The notes beneath the pieces were generated by a model, which saw only the letters and a program-made list of their open reading frames with translations, was not told the DNA's origin and made no database searches. From Durusdinium trenchii (lineage: Eukaryota > Sar > Dinophyceae > Suessiales > Symbiodiniaceae): a DNA stretch of 64,000 nucleotides. Positions 25,201-36,537 of this stretch are shown here, one piece after another. A program made the translations under genes and the position numbers. Each line of letters starts with the position of its first letter. Position 1 is the first letter of the stretch. Where the stretch lies: contig CAXAMN010023328.1 in NCBI GenBank assembly GCA_963970005.1, positions 503,300 through 567,299 of the forward strand, given 5' to 3'.

Positions 25201-26860
25201 CCAGACCCCTGCTGGCCCCTGAGGTTTGATGTATGCCTTGCAGCAGAAGCGTAACATCCTCGTAGATAGTTCCTTGCGACATGGCAGCTGGTACAGCAGG
25301 GTCCTGCAAAAGATCAGGCCGCTTGGTACTGGCGAGGGGTGGGTGGGTGCATAGCGAGCGACATTTCAAGAACGTGGAGATGAGAGCTTGGTTTGCATTT
25401 CCCACTATGTAGATGGGACAATATCCAAAGCGAATTGAACCCTGTTCTAATTCCACTTTTGTATACTTTCCTAGCGCTTCCAAAGCTTGCCCAATGGAGA
25501 TCCCTAGGTAGTGTGGGGGCTTCCATTGGTGACCCCTTTGAAGGTGCTGGTTTGATTACTTTTGTACTGTAGTAGTTGTGTTGCGGCTGTCAGAATATAG
25601 AATACACTAGATTCAGTTCTAGATTCTTTTTGAAGAACTTTTTGTTCCTTATATGATATGAATTCATATATGAAATCCATTCCACTTCCATTTGAATTCC
25701 TCAGCCGCATCCGAGGCAGAAGCTGCCAGAGGTGCGAGTGGTGCTCATGTATGTGCACGCCCATGAGGAGACAATCTACGAAACCCGGCGCCGAGTGCTG
25801 AGCACAGCCCTTCCAGCACGTTTCGTTCGGTCTGTCCTTACCCAGACAAGCCATGGGTCTCGACCTTCGTCCGACCTCGGAATTCCGACTTTTCAGACGT
25901 CCCGGCGTTTTGGCCCGTCAATTGAGGTCAAGTCCTCGAAATCTTCCTAAGCTTCCAACCAAACTCCTCAGCCATGCTTCGTATCGAACATATTCAGACC
26001 GCCGAATTGGCCAGTCGCCTTTCCTTAGCTCAACATGCTGAGAGCTGCCGATCTCAGGAACGGGCCAATCAACGTGGATTGGAGGGCCGGATGGTGAGCC
26101 ATGTCGAGGCGCGCCGCGACCAGCGACGAGTCGGAAATGCCAGGGGACGGGGCGACAGGTGCGCGGATGGGAAACCGGCCACGCGTATGGGCTGGGTTAG
26201 GCCATTCATGTTGGCGGTTTCTTTGGTTGTTTTTCCATGTTTTTTCTCCTCCCTGCTCCTTTCATGTGTGTAGAAAGGCAGGTCTGACGTGTAATTAATT
26301 ATATATACATGGATGCCACTGAATCCTGCAACGCAATTAATCCAAGTGCACATCTGCCAATGTTCACTTTTACACTTCCGTGACGCGATGTGCACTCTTG
26401 CGATGGTCAATAGGCGACCCTTTCAGTGGCATTGCCTGGCACCCCGCTACACGGCGCCGAGGGATTACAAGAAGACATTAAACAACACACACACACGCAC
26501 GCACATATTGATACAAAATTACACATTGCACATGCTCATTAAAGAAGAACATATTCATATATATATATATGTAATATAGAGAGAGAGTGAGAGAAGGGGA
26601 AAACACAAACATACTGTACATGAATTTACATTTGTTTGTTATTATCCCAAAGGAGGATTTCTTCACTATCCCTTTTGATTTTGGACCCCGACCGGGTATG
26701 AATCATTTTGAGCGACTCGTCTGAACAGCGTGCCTTTGGGCTTGCAGTTTGCAGGTGGCAGATTCCTTAGAGAAGATCCCTTTGGCCATCCAGAAGTTGC
26801 TACCCTACATGGACACCTTTATCCAAGTGGACTTTTGGCCATACTTCATGAGATTCGCAA
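19229..26860 (+). CDS. P-loop NTPase with zeta-toxin-like kinase domain (multi-exon, partial model)
   Basis: Several GC-rich exons in one order match the zeta-toxin-like P-loop kinase fold. Possible exon 1 starts at ATG 19229. An exon at 20994-21162 has extreme GC3. An exon at about 22221-22340 carries the Walker A motif AGAMGVGKSHV and ends at a GT donor. An exon at 23548-23589 carries FVHINPDHL, matching the family's FVxVDPD, and ends at a GC donor. An exon from 24354 reads LPEYMGYMEHN and continues to EAGLLTEL, joining the previous exon in phase. An exon near 25710-25790 reads VRVVLMYVHAHEETIY, and one from 26755 reads SLEKIPLAIQKLLPYMD. Bacterial relatives phosphorylate UDP-N-acetylglucosamine; the substrate of eukaryotic versions is unknown. 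At least two internal exons were not found (the segment before FVHINPD and the segment normally containing VDGS), so the model is incomplete and a decayed gene is possible. Confidence 0.55.
20061..20103. repeat. TA/TG microsatellite in intron
   Basis: A TA run passes directly into a TG run. It lies in the first intron of the proposed zeta-like gene. Confidence 0.85.
23701..23737. repeat. TA microsatellite in intron
   Basis: TA run lying in the intron between the NPD exon and the LPEY exon of the zeta-like gene. Confidence 0.85.
23950..24033. repeat. Imperfect inverted repeat (hairpin)
   Basis: The left arm 23950-23976 (CCATCCATG...GGAATGGTTA) is nearly the reverse complement of the right arm 24002-24033 (TAACCATTCC...ACATTGATGG), with a small insertion in the right arm and a spacer of about 25 bases. 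It sits in an intron of the zeta-like gene. It could be a small foldback element. Confidence 0.6.
24223..24258. repeat. CA/TA microsatellite in intron
   Basis: An ACACAC run leads into TATA repeats about 95 bp upstream of the LPEY exon. Confidence 0.85.
26551..26596. repeat. TA then GA microsatellites
   Basis: A TA run is followed by a GA run, located in the intron before the last recognised exon of the zeta-like gene. Confidence 0.85.
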
Positions 26861-28151
26861 GAACATGTTCATTGCCATGGCATTGTTGGTTTTTGATGCT
26901 GTGCTAAGCTGCACTGCTTGGGCCCAGGAGTCCGAGCCAACAGCATCCAACAGCTATTCTTCAAACCAACTGGCCGAAACAAACAACCCGGTGAGACAGG
27001 AGGCAACCCTGTTTTGTGCCACTTGAGGGTCGGTTGCCGCTTGGCCCTGGAATTCGTTTGGGAGTGTACCACACCTGTGGTTTACGGGCCAAAAACCTTA
27101 TAAACTTGGAGCCTTTTGATCAAACCGTAACTGCATGAAGCCCGCCACTTCGAGCAACGTGGTCTTTCAACAAAATTCAGGAGTTGTTGCAGGGTTCGCA
27201 CGGGAAAAGCATGCTATTGCTAAGGACAATGACGGGCATGAGCCGGAGTTAACTTCGGTGTGCCAACAGCCGCGTGAAGACTTAGATGCCTACTGCGAGG
27301 TGGATCCAGACCCCAGCAGCATGGGCTTTGGGTGGAAGAGCGTCAAGGACATCAGAGGAACGAAATCCACTTGGAGAGTGTCACGCAACGATGACATGGA
27401 TGAATTAAAATTTACATACTGCAAAAATCCATGCCCATGGTGTAGGTTTGTTGCAGTATTGCAGGCGAAGGTCCCCTCTTTGGCAAACAGATTCGCATTT
27501 TTGTATGACAACGGCCGAACAGACCCCGAATCCAAATCGACGCCGCTGATTTCGTGTGGCCTGCGTAAATTTCAAGCCTGCCTCCTTCTACGTGAGCGGT
27601 GGCATAGCCGGAGCATGCCGGAGCTATTTTTGTTTTGGCAAATGCCTGGTGGGTAGGGCTGACTGGGTCAGCTACCTTGGCGGTTCCTTGGGGTAAGTAA
27701 TGCCAAATTCATCCGAAGCCAACAGGCATGACTCAACTTGCTCAGCCTTTGCCCTTGACAACCGTGAAGAAACACATCCTAGCCATTCAAACGATCCCAG
27801 TCAAGAACACGCACCCTTCATGACGCGTATGCTACGTGCTGTAATGCGTGTGATGCCATGCTGGCACACCGTTGTCGCCAGCACCACACCTTATAGACAT
27901 GAATCGACATCAACTGCGCTTGCCATCCTCAGTGAAGCTTGCGCCTTTCTTCAGATCAGTTCCTATTTTCCCCATTGGTCATCACTCAGTTTGAGAAAAG
28001 CACCGATGTCCTGTAGTGAGAGTTGGGACGGAGCAGATGTCGCTTTCCCCAGACTCCGTGTGACCAAAAAAGAGCATGTCGCCTTGCTTCGGCCCGCCAG
28101 GTCGGCGCTTCCGGTCGGGCCCGCCACCGCGCCACCGTCACGTCGACGCAG
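26861..28151. other. Intergenic or intronic; unassigned open frame
   Basis: The stretch contains a 173-codon plus-strand open frame (27135-27656). It has no GC3 bias, no recognisable domain and no clear relation to the exon sets on either side, so I leave it uncalled. Confidence 0.4.
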
Positions 28152-28259
28152 GACATCCTCCACACGGATTTGGAGCCCGGCGAAGCGCTACTGGAGCCAC
28201 CGGAGATCCTCCCCAGCGCGGCCACCGAACCGCAGCCCTTAGCCGCGCTCTTTAGGACC
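28152..28259 (+). CDS. Exon-like island between the zeta-like and MESH1 genes
   Basis: Directly after an acceptor CAG (28149-28151), a strongly GC3-biased frame reads DILHTDLEPGEALLEPPEIL and onward to the LAALF region, where GA and GT donors are available. Acidic and proline-rich, no family recognised. By position it could be the last exon of the zeta-like gene or a 5' exon of the MESH1-type gene; phase information does not decide. Confidence 0.35.
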
Positions 28260-28670
28260 AGTGTGCCGGGGTTTGGGGGGGGGGGGGAGAGGCAGAAGAA
28301 GGCTATTGGGATTCAAGTTCTGAGTGAGTGGTTTCTGCAGTCCAAAGCCAACAGAGATGCGTTTCAAGGGAACGTAAAGTGGTTTCTGCAGCAAGTCGGG
28401 TAAAAGTTTGCAATGTTCAAGATCTGCATGTAAAAACTTGTTGGATGTCCGGCTGGTGCGTCCAAAATATAACAATAACACCAACAGAGCCGCTGGCCCA
28501 TGTTTTAACATGCCACAGTTTCCTGGAACTCTAACGCTCAATCTCAACGATGTAACATTTAACATTCTGCATGACCACAATCTGGTGAATTATAGGCAGA
28601 TCAAATGCTTCAGACTGGGGATGTATTCCAAAAGTGCTTGGAACTTTTGGATGAGTTTGTTGCTCGCAGC

Positions 28671-31600
28671 TCTGCAGCGGCCTGCCCCAGGACCATTCAT
28701 TTCGCCGCAACGAAGCATCAAAATCAAACCAGGAAGACACTAGTATTGCACATAGCGTGCAGTCACTGGTGCTTGGCTGTTTCTTCTTAGGGGGGTTGCA
28801 TGTTTTCACAAATACACTGGGGTGCCAAAAGTTGCGCTTCTTGACTTGCAAAACATCACAAACCCTTTCCCCTTAGTAAATTTAAACGGGTGTGGAAATC
28901 TGACCGTGCTGTACCTGCCACGCAAAATGGACGTGTTAATCCGATCCGCTGTAGACCGCAAGTGTCATGTTGGAACAGAGTAAGAAGCGTAAACTTTAGG
29001 GTTCTTGAAGTATAGTCTATTCCTTAGTGCTGGCATGGCAACATCTTGCCCCTTGGGCCCAAATATGTTCTAATGGACCTCGGGTGAACTGCACCAAAAA
29101 GCGCAGGGTTTCTGCCAATTGCTATTGTCTCAGAATTGGCTGCCGGGAATTGACGGGAAGACGGAAAGACCGTGGTTGGGACACCCATTGATTTTGGGGT
29201 GAAGAGCGTGGTTTCCTGTAGATATCTGTAGATGTTGCTTTTTACCAATCGATTGCTGCCTGCACCGCAGAGATCAGATGCTCAGGAACCCTCAGAGGAC
29301 GCCCTACATCAATCATCCGCTGGCCGTGGCCCGGATCTTGGCGGAGGTCGGTATCCGCGACTTGAAGACGCTGCAAGCGGCGCTCCTGCACGATACCTTG
29401 GAGGACGGCCGTCCTTGCGGTCGATCGTGTGAGCTTAAGGTACGGAGGTGTTTCTAGGAAGGTGCACAGTGGTATAGGTGTTGTCGCACATGGAATGTTT
29501 GTTTTGATGAATGTAACGAGGGAGTGAACGGATAGGAGACTCTTAGGAAGGCTGTGTCAGATGAGGGCCACTTATCATTTTGTAACTTAAAAGCTGATAT
29601 GTATATTCTATTATATTCTACATATATTGATTTTTTTGAAATAGCTTAGCGGTTTGCGTTAGGGCTGCCAAATGCTGCGACTCCTTTTCTTGACCTTGCA
29701 ACTGACACAACTGCATTGCACATGATTTTTGTTGATACTTTTGACATGTTAAAACCTTTTCTTAATCCTTTATAGCCCAGGTGCCGCCTACATGAGGTAT
29801 TCTTTCGGCTTCAAGGGCTGCGGGATAATTTTGGTGTTCTCGGAGCCATGGCCTTCCGATTCGCCGTGCTGGCCTTCCTTGGCATGGCTGCTGGGGATTT
29901 CATTGCACAGTACAAGAGTCTCGGTTGCTTTGAAACAGCAATTGAGTCAGTTGGTTCAAGGCCTCTCCTGGTGAGTCACTGTGAACGGCAGCTATCCAAC
30001 AGAGAGTGGGTTCAGAATGATTAGCACAAACCCCAGTTTTATGTAATGTTGTCCTTGGGTGTAATCTACGTTGATGAAATATGCTTACATATGAATAAGG
30101 ACCCTTACATTCATACCTGCATACATACATTCATACATTAAAAAACTGTATATCAGCATGTGACTCAATGGTTTCACAGTTTGTGGCTCGCCCGGTGAGG
30201 AAATGCCTAGGGACTTGCCTGGCACATTTCCAAATTTGCAACGCTCAGCAGGTAGCCCAGGCAGCCATTAATTTAGACAAGAGTGCGACGGCTGGCTGTG
30301 GGCCGGTGGCTTTCCAATGCAACATCGGCTGCTATCAAATGGCGACGCGGGCGAATGCTTGGACCCGCGCTCAATGCCAAGAAGTGTGCACCAATGGGCA
30401 CGCACTGTGCGAGACCATGGACGCTTGGCTCATGAAAGGGTGAACTCTTTGTTTTGGGGGAAGGAAGCACCTTGTTAGCCTTAACAGCCATCATTTTGGT
30501 CCGAACCAAGTCGCCTAAGGAAACTGCGGATGCCATAAGTGCTGCCTTGGGCTCCAAGAGTGCATCTGGGTGTTTCTCCTTGGGCATGAGCTGCCTTGGG
30601 GTGTGTCCGGCCTCGTTGAAGCACGCCGCTTCTGGTGAGGCCCTCTCGGTCTCGGCGGACTTCCACCACCGCACCGAGATCGTGCTCCGGAACAGCACCG
30701 CGCCAAATGGGAGTCCCAACAGCACGAAGGTGGTGAATGCGAGTGGGAACCCAATCCTCTACCCCTGAGAGGGTCAGCTTGAGCAGCCACTGAGAGCTAC
30801 TGATGCTGCAGTTTTTGAAAGTTTTGAGCGCTTGAATATTGATTTTGGTTTGGGCAAGGGCACCTGGCCCTTCTAATCCCCTTTTGAGCGCTGTTTTGTT
30901 TCTACTTCGGTAAGCCAGGCATGGGGCAAGGCACAAGCTCCCCCCCAATCCAAGTGCATTGTGACGTTGACATTGATGACAGTTGGTTCAAAAGGCTGGC
31001 ATTGCCATTGGACAAGTGCAAGCGCCTGGAAATCTCCTGTTGGGGGAATGGCAGAACTGATTAAATAACATTCAATAATCCTTGCTGATTTCCAACGGCA
31101 ATTGAGATACACGTCACATATACTGCATATACTCTCAGAAAAGATTAGAAAAGCGGGTGACCAAAAGGAATCGTCGCAACATTTAAAAAATAAATCAGTA
31201 AGTTCGTTGGTTGGGAGTGGCCCTGGCTGGGTAGACTGGGCCAAATCTTCCGAACATGACTCAGGGGGGTCGGAAAAACAGGGGGTCGGTCTCCCTGTTT
31301 GAGCTACAGTTACATGTCCATCTGCACAGATGAAACGGCAGCCTTTCTTGGATCATTCAGCTGTCGGCGCTGACCATGTCATGACTTTCTCGAGGGAACG
31401 AGCCGAACGAGCTGTAGATCATCTGAGTGAAGACGGTTTTTTTTTTTGCGTGGAACAGCATCCCCTCCACCGTTTCCATAATCCATCTCCACGTGCCTAA
31501 CTAGTACAACTAGTTAGGACATGCTAGGACTGGTGCTGAATTAGCACATCTCACCAGCGGTTCCAAACATTCAATGATGACATCGCTCCCGACTCAGCAC

Positions 31601-34600
31601 CAGATACGACACAGAGGTTGAGAGACCTTGTGGGACCCAAAAGGGTCCCCGACACCTTTGCATTTTGTGGAGGAAGCAGTCTTTCAGGGTGCCATTCAAC
31701 CCGGGTCCATGTCAGTTCTTTTTTTTTGGAATGTATTTGAAGGAGTGTTAGCACGGTCTACTTTATGCTAACAGGGGGGGTATAAACCGATGTGAGTGTT
31801 GTTAATGTTGTTAATGTTGTTTTGTTTGGTTTATACTGCATCCGCTTAGGCTCATGACCTTTGCATAGGCACACGACCACTCCTGAGATCCAAGAGAGGT
31901 ACGTATTAAACAGGCGATGCATATTCATATACTAGGGCCGCTCCACCTTTCTTAGGTAAATGTTCATCTTCTCTATATATATATAGATAGATACAGGTAT
32001 ATACATCTTGGATGATCTTGGGTTTGTTTGTCCTATCACCTCACCTCTAACAGTCTATTTTAGAGAATGATATGGCTGTTGCTAACTATCATCATCCACG
32101 GTTACTGGTAGTAGGATAGGCCCAAGCAGGTAACCAGGTAGACCTTCCGCCAACTCTTTTGCATCCTCTGCACCGCCTTCCGCACGTTTCCAGGACACCG
32201 AAGCCACGCGCGCGGAGCTGGAGGCGGCCTTTGGTGCAGAGGCGATGGGATGGTTTGGATTCATTGGGAATGTAGAATGTTTTGTCCATTTTTATTGTAA
32301 TAATTTATATCTGAACCCCCCATGTGAAGAGTTTGAAGAATGTTTACACTCCAAATGGGGGGTTATGAATCAAGATCAGGTGGGGTGGGTTGGTTGCTGC
32401 TTATCATCGAACAGATCATCGATCTCAGATGCAAAAAGAACGTAACAATCTTGTTTGTTTGAGGTAGACATAGGTGGACGAAATGGGCAAGATCACACTT
32501 GGATTTGGTGAAATGATAGAGTAGCAGGAAAAACGATCCTTGATGTCCGCAATACGATCCTTGTCCCTCCTGGCACATGAGGGGTTGATCCCTCACCCAC
32601 GGTCGGCCACAACGGCAGGCTCTCCGTTGTTGATCGTATGTGGCTCACAACCTCAAGAACCCCCCCGGGGAAAACCGCGTCGTCGCCGGTTCGGGGGATG
32701 TTGGAAGGATCCGCATCCCACCCAGTCGGATCAACTGCCAGATGCTGCCAGTGAACCCCTTGCTTTCTCCGCTCAAGAACAGGTGGAGCATTCAATGAAC
32801 CCGTTTTTCTTCCGTTCGACAACGGCTGCCCACCGGAGCCACCTCACCAGCGGGCGGCCCGAGCGTCCACCGCGGGCTGCCCGGCCACGGCACCAAGGTG
32901 GCCAACTTGGTGCATGCCCTCACCGACGAGGAAGGCGAGGTCGGGAGCTGAATCAGAGTCATAGGTCGGGCCCGATAGCCTGTACAACTGTCGGATTGTT
33001 GGGTTAATATCCACTCGCATTACTATAATTATAGTCACATTCAACAATTGTAACCCCCCCCGGTACCTAGCTAGTCATGGTATAGATGCAAGCCAACATG
33101 TACGTCATTATGTAGACAGCAAATTTAAAACACATTTTGCCACCAGCGAATGCAAGGGGCCGGCAGGTTACATTTCTCAAATACTCCATGGCATGCCTTC
33201 AGTAGACATTGTGCTTCGTCCGGGGGGTGTTTGGTCTCTTCCGGTGTATCAGCATGCTGCACCTGAAGATATCGCGCCGTGCATGAATTAAGATTGGGAG
33301 ACCTCCCAGCTTGACCCCCCCTGGAAATGTTCGGGAAATCGACCAGTCGAATCCCGTCGACCCATTGGCCGTGCGGTCCCCTCTGCGCGCCAAAAACCCC
33401 CCGCGCACGCGCGCGCGCGCGACTGAAGGCACGGTGAGACGGGAGCATGGGGATCAGCTGTCGGACAGACCATAGATGTCGAGAGCATGGCCCGGAAGGG
33501 TAAAATACATTAAAAAAAGAGACAACCAGAAACACGACGAACTCCCAAAGCCCTCTTTTTGCTCTTTTGTTAGTCAAAGGCGGTCGCCTGTGACAATACT
33601 CCAAAAGCCCTTGAAACAATAACAACGGCGAGAGGGACTGCGAGATTGAGTCATAGAGTCTCACCTGCCAGAAGTTACTCTTTTGTTCTCACGCAACAAA
33701 CCCAACAAATTCCCTCACCCCTTGCTCGCCACTGGCCCTCATCAGCGGGTATGGGTAGTGCATGGTAGTGCTATGTAGTGCCCATGTGAGCCCAATGTCC
33801 CAGACACTCGATGGAACTGGAAGACTTATTTATATGGAGATATATGGAGAACCTCTTCTTGGGCAGAATTTGGAAGGAAATGATTGGCTAAGATCGTGCC
33901 TTGCATGCCTTACACAGAAACCGGATCCAGGCCTTCGGCCCTTGCATCAGAAGTTCCGGCAGCTCCGCCCCTGGGAAGGGAAGGGAAGCGGCTTCCGACA
34001 TGTCAGTTCCACCACGCACAGATCTGGCGATCTGAGGTTGCTGAAGAGGAATGAAGCGGCTCCAGCAGTCCCAAAGGAGTCTTATCCAAGGGTGCCCCTG
34101 TCAGATCACTGGATAGGACTGCGACCAGAAACGCCACCCCTTTGCGACTTCTTGGTTCCGATGTTTCTTTTGATCATCCTTGATTTTCACTCCGGGCCAA
34201 GATCCACTCCGGGCCGAGTCGATTTGGGTTGATAGAAACCCAAGATCGGTGCCATGGATCACCTGCAACACCATTCTTTCTCGAAAGATTAGGGACACCC
34301 CCACTCAACAAAAAAACCGGTGGACAGTTTGTTCACCTTTCTTTTCCAGGGAGGCTCGAGGGGGTGATTTGCCTTCAGAGACTCAGATTAGATACATGTT
34401 TTATACATGTAAAGTATGCAAGCTGAACAAATGTACTCCCTGAAGACAGATCAACCTGTCACAGATGGCAGCACTGGACTTCAGGTGAGCAGCCCTCCTT
34501 TTCCAACCGACGTTCACGTTCACGATGGAACCGTTCGCCCCCACGTGCGCGGCCACGCACGCGACCAGAGGATTTGCTCCGAGGTCGGGTGAAGTCGTTA

Positions 34601-35412
34601 CCGCTGAAGGCGAAGTTGGTCCGGTTCCTTGGCTTTCACTTACCCTGGCACCCCATGAGACTGCCATATTTGCCTACATTTTGGGGGGGGTCAGACATGG
34701 AGCGCACGTGTTTGGGTTAGGGATGATGTTTAGTGTAAAGTTTATTTCTGGGTGAATCCAGTGACACACAGGGGGGATAGACGTGGGGCATATTCAGATT
34801 CATGTGTTACACTCTTTTTGGGTCCTCCCGGTCACAAATCCGCAGTTGTCCAAGGATCGCGGATAAGCTCCACAACGTCTGGGACATCATGCACCATGGC
34901 ATCCCAGGCGCTGCCCTTCTCCGACCTGCCGGTTGGACTGGAAGGAGACCTGAATTCCCCACAGAGGTTAAGTGACCGCAATATTAGGACCCTGGGGTAC
35001 CTATAACTATAGGATCCATTAGACTAGGGTTCTTCAACCTCTGCATGAATGGGGATAGGTCAAAACTTGGAGCCCGACCGGTTCACCAAGTTTCCAACAA
35101 CCGGTCCAGCGGTCGGTCAACCGGTAGGTCTCCACACACCATGACCCCGGTCGGTCACCAGCAAGTCTTCTCCAGTCAGGGTGGGCCGATCTCCTGATCC
35201 CTCTGCCAAGAGGCTCTCCAGCTCATCAGGGCCTCCAGTCATGCCTATCAGGTTCATCATGTTGTTTTTTTTCCCAGTGCTTGGCTCGACTCTGACGGAG
35301 CGCTACGGTAGCGCTCGCAGGTTGGTCCAAGGGGAAGACGGAGCGCTACGTCGCCTGGGCCTGTGAGATGGTCGATGCTCTCAGGCTCACGCTTCGCGGG
35401 GTGCGGAGTTGA
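28671..35412 (+). CDS. HDDC3: MESH1/HDDC3-type (p)ppGpp and NADPH 3'-phosphohydrolase, multi-exon
   Basis: Six exons match the small metazoan SpoT homologue (human protein about 179 residues). Exon a (about 28671-28735) reads [14 protein letters not shown]. Exon b (29286-29403) reads [18 protein letters not shown] and AALLHDTLE. Exon c (32194-32241) is [16 protein letters not shown]. Exon d starts at 32898 ([11 protein letters not shown]). Exon e (34855-34966) reads [16 protein letters not shown]. Exon f (35332-35412) reads [17 protein letters not shown] and ends in TGA. The HD-fold metal and catalytic residues are all present: His of NHP, HD, the E-D pair and the Asp of ADK. Family role: manganese-dependent removal of the 3'-pyrophosphate of ppGpp or 3'-phosphate of NADPH. 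Introns a-b and b-c start with GA and c-d with GC; all end in AG. The segment equivalent to human KTLPKLERKRLQ (about 26 residues) was not found between exons d and e. The true N-terminus is unresolved. Confidence 0.85.
28736..29285 (+). other. Non-canonical GA-AG intron of the MESH1-type gene
   Basis: Splitting after AGGAA (28735) and rejoining after CTCAG (29285) aligns one-to-one with human MESH1 across KHRQQRRKDPEGTPY. The intron therefore begins GACACTAG and ends CAG. No GT or GC donor gives the same alignment. Confidence 0.7.
29848..30443 (+). CDS. Small secreted cysteine-rich protein, nested in MESH1 intron
   Basis: Exon 1 (29848-29970) starts at ATG, encodes a signal-peptide-like N-terminus ([16 protein letters not shown]) and ends CTG before a canonical GTGAGT donor. 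Exon 2 starts at 30180 after TTTCACAG in the same phase and runs to TGA at 30441-30443, giving about 128 residues. The mature part has about ten cysteines in spaced pairs ([21 protein letters not shown]), suggesting a disulphide-bonded secreted domain. No family is recognised. The intron (29971-30179) is GT-AG, unlike the host intron. Same strand as the host gene. Alternative: a fortuitous pair of open frames; the matching phase and splice sites argue against this. Confidence 0.5.
30483..30757 (-). CDS. Possible minus-strand membrane-protein exon (strand ambiguous)
   Basis: On the minus strand a GC3-rich frame reads a transmembrane-like stretch ([20 protein letters not shown]) followed by a basic and polar tail, and ends AACAAG before a GT donor. 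The plus strand is also open here (30454-30768) with similar third-position bias and two short cysteine motifs, and could instead extend the preceding cysteine-rich gene. I favour the minus strand slightly because of the coherent membrane segment. No family is recognised. Confidence 0.25.
31496..31518. repeat. Perfect 10-bp palindrome with 3-nt loop
   Basis: CCTAACTAGT and ACTAGTTAGG are separated by ACA. It lies in the large MESH1 intron. Function is unknown. Confidence 0.75.
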
Positions 35413-35927
35413 AAGATGGGTCGATTTCGACATAACGTTGGATCTTAATTGGCAACCCCCCCCTAGTTTTTTTCCAAGCATACTACCAGCCCAAACTATC
35501 TCCGTTTGTACAAGACTCCTCCGGAGGTTCCACATGGTTGCCGCAATTTCTTGCTGATCTGCCACCCTGCAAAACAAACTCCCTTACAGACATTGCAGGT
35601 TTTCCGCGTGCCACCATACATGATATGAGTATAATGCACCCCGCGGACACCACTCATCCCATCACATGGGATTTGCACCAGAACCTCAAGATCACTCAAA
35701 CTTTTGTATTTGGGCAACTTAGTACCATAACGCAAACAGCACAAACCCTTGACTGAGGATTCCCACTCATGGCCTTAGAGACAACAGGAAAGCATCCTTG
35801 GTGCACTAGACCTAATTTTCTTCGGAAGTTTACAGGTACTTTGCTGACGCAACCAAAATTGCACACGAGGCAACAACCACTTGTTTAAGCGCCAAGCTCG
35901 TCCTAAAATGAAGGAGTTAGCCTTATC

Positions 35928-36450
35928 TTATTTATATGGGGCAAAGGCCACGGCTGCTTCCCCAGCAAGGGAATCAGCAGCAGCATTAGCATGCCAGGAC
36001 CAAGCCGGACGACCCAAGTCAATGTGATCTTGGAGACTCATGTGTGATTTAACCTTGCACAGCTCCACAGAGCGACGATCCAACCTTCTAAGTCTCATTT
36101 TCGGATCTCCATTGGGGTTACCAACATGCTTATTGTGTGAGACCTTTTTCCAAGTAGTTTGCACATAAGACGCATCAAAGGCAACTTGGACAGGCCCATC
36201 ATGCCAAGACAAGGCTTCCAATGCCCTCACCAGAGCCATAAGTTCAGCTCGAGGGACAGTATTGCAAGCTTCATCACATCACTATCAAGTAAAGCACCAG
36301 ACATGGTACCAATCACAACAAACTCATCGCCATCAATGCGAAGAGCAACCACAGCCCATGCAGATTTCCGAAGACGGGGGTCATCACTGAAAGGACCACC
36401 CGAACCATCAGTTCCCAAGAGGATTGTGGCGCCTGTTTCAACATTATGGT
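35928..36450 (-). pseudogene. Orphan LINE RNase H domain with one frameshift
   Basis: Two adjacent minus-strand frames together cover an RNase H type I domain. The first holds GTDGSGGPFSDDPRLRKSAW (first catalytic Asp). The second begins at the PRAELMALVRAL segment (catalytic Glu) and continues with VQVAFDASYV (Asp), KVKSH and WHANAAADSLAGEAA (last Asp). All four catalytic positions are kept, but a one-base shift around 36240-36260 breaks the frame. Upstream, where a reverse transcriptase should lie, there is only a TAG trinucleotide repeat. I read this as a 5'-truncated, decayed LINE fragment. It is closer to a canonical RNase H than the corresponding region of the full-length element at 53.6-60.4 kb. 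Confidence 0.8.
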
Positions 36451-36537
36451 CATGAAAAATACCAACAGCAACCCCCCCTAGCAAACAATTGAGGGAGTAT
36501 GAATAGAATCCCCGCCACAAAAACCATTGGCAGCATT

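Larger units (their letters stand above)
29404..32193 (+). other. 2.8-kb GA-AG intron separating the catalytic E and D codons of MESH1
   Basis: Exon b ends GAG (E) and exon c starts GAC (D), together forming the catalytic HDxxED pair. The intron starts GACGGCC and ends TTTCCAG. The trinucleotide GAC is repeated at both ends, so the exact cut could slide by a few bases. The intron contains the two-exon cysteine-rich gene at 29848-30443. Confidence 0.75.

Noticed and set aside
27135-27656. 173-codon plus-strand open frame
   Set aside because: No third-position bias, no recognisable domain and no splice context. It could be real, but nothing beyond length supports it.
33960-34090. Possible missing MESH1 exon (words such as KRLP near 33990)
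   Set aside because: Similarity is limited to three or four residues, with wrong spacing and no phase agreement.
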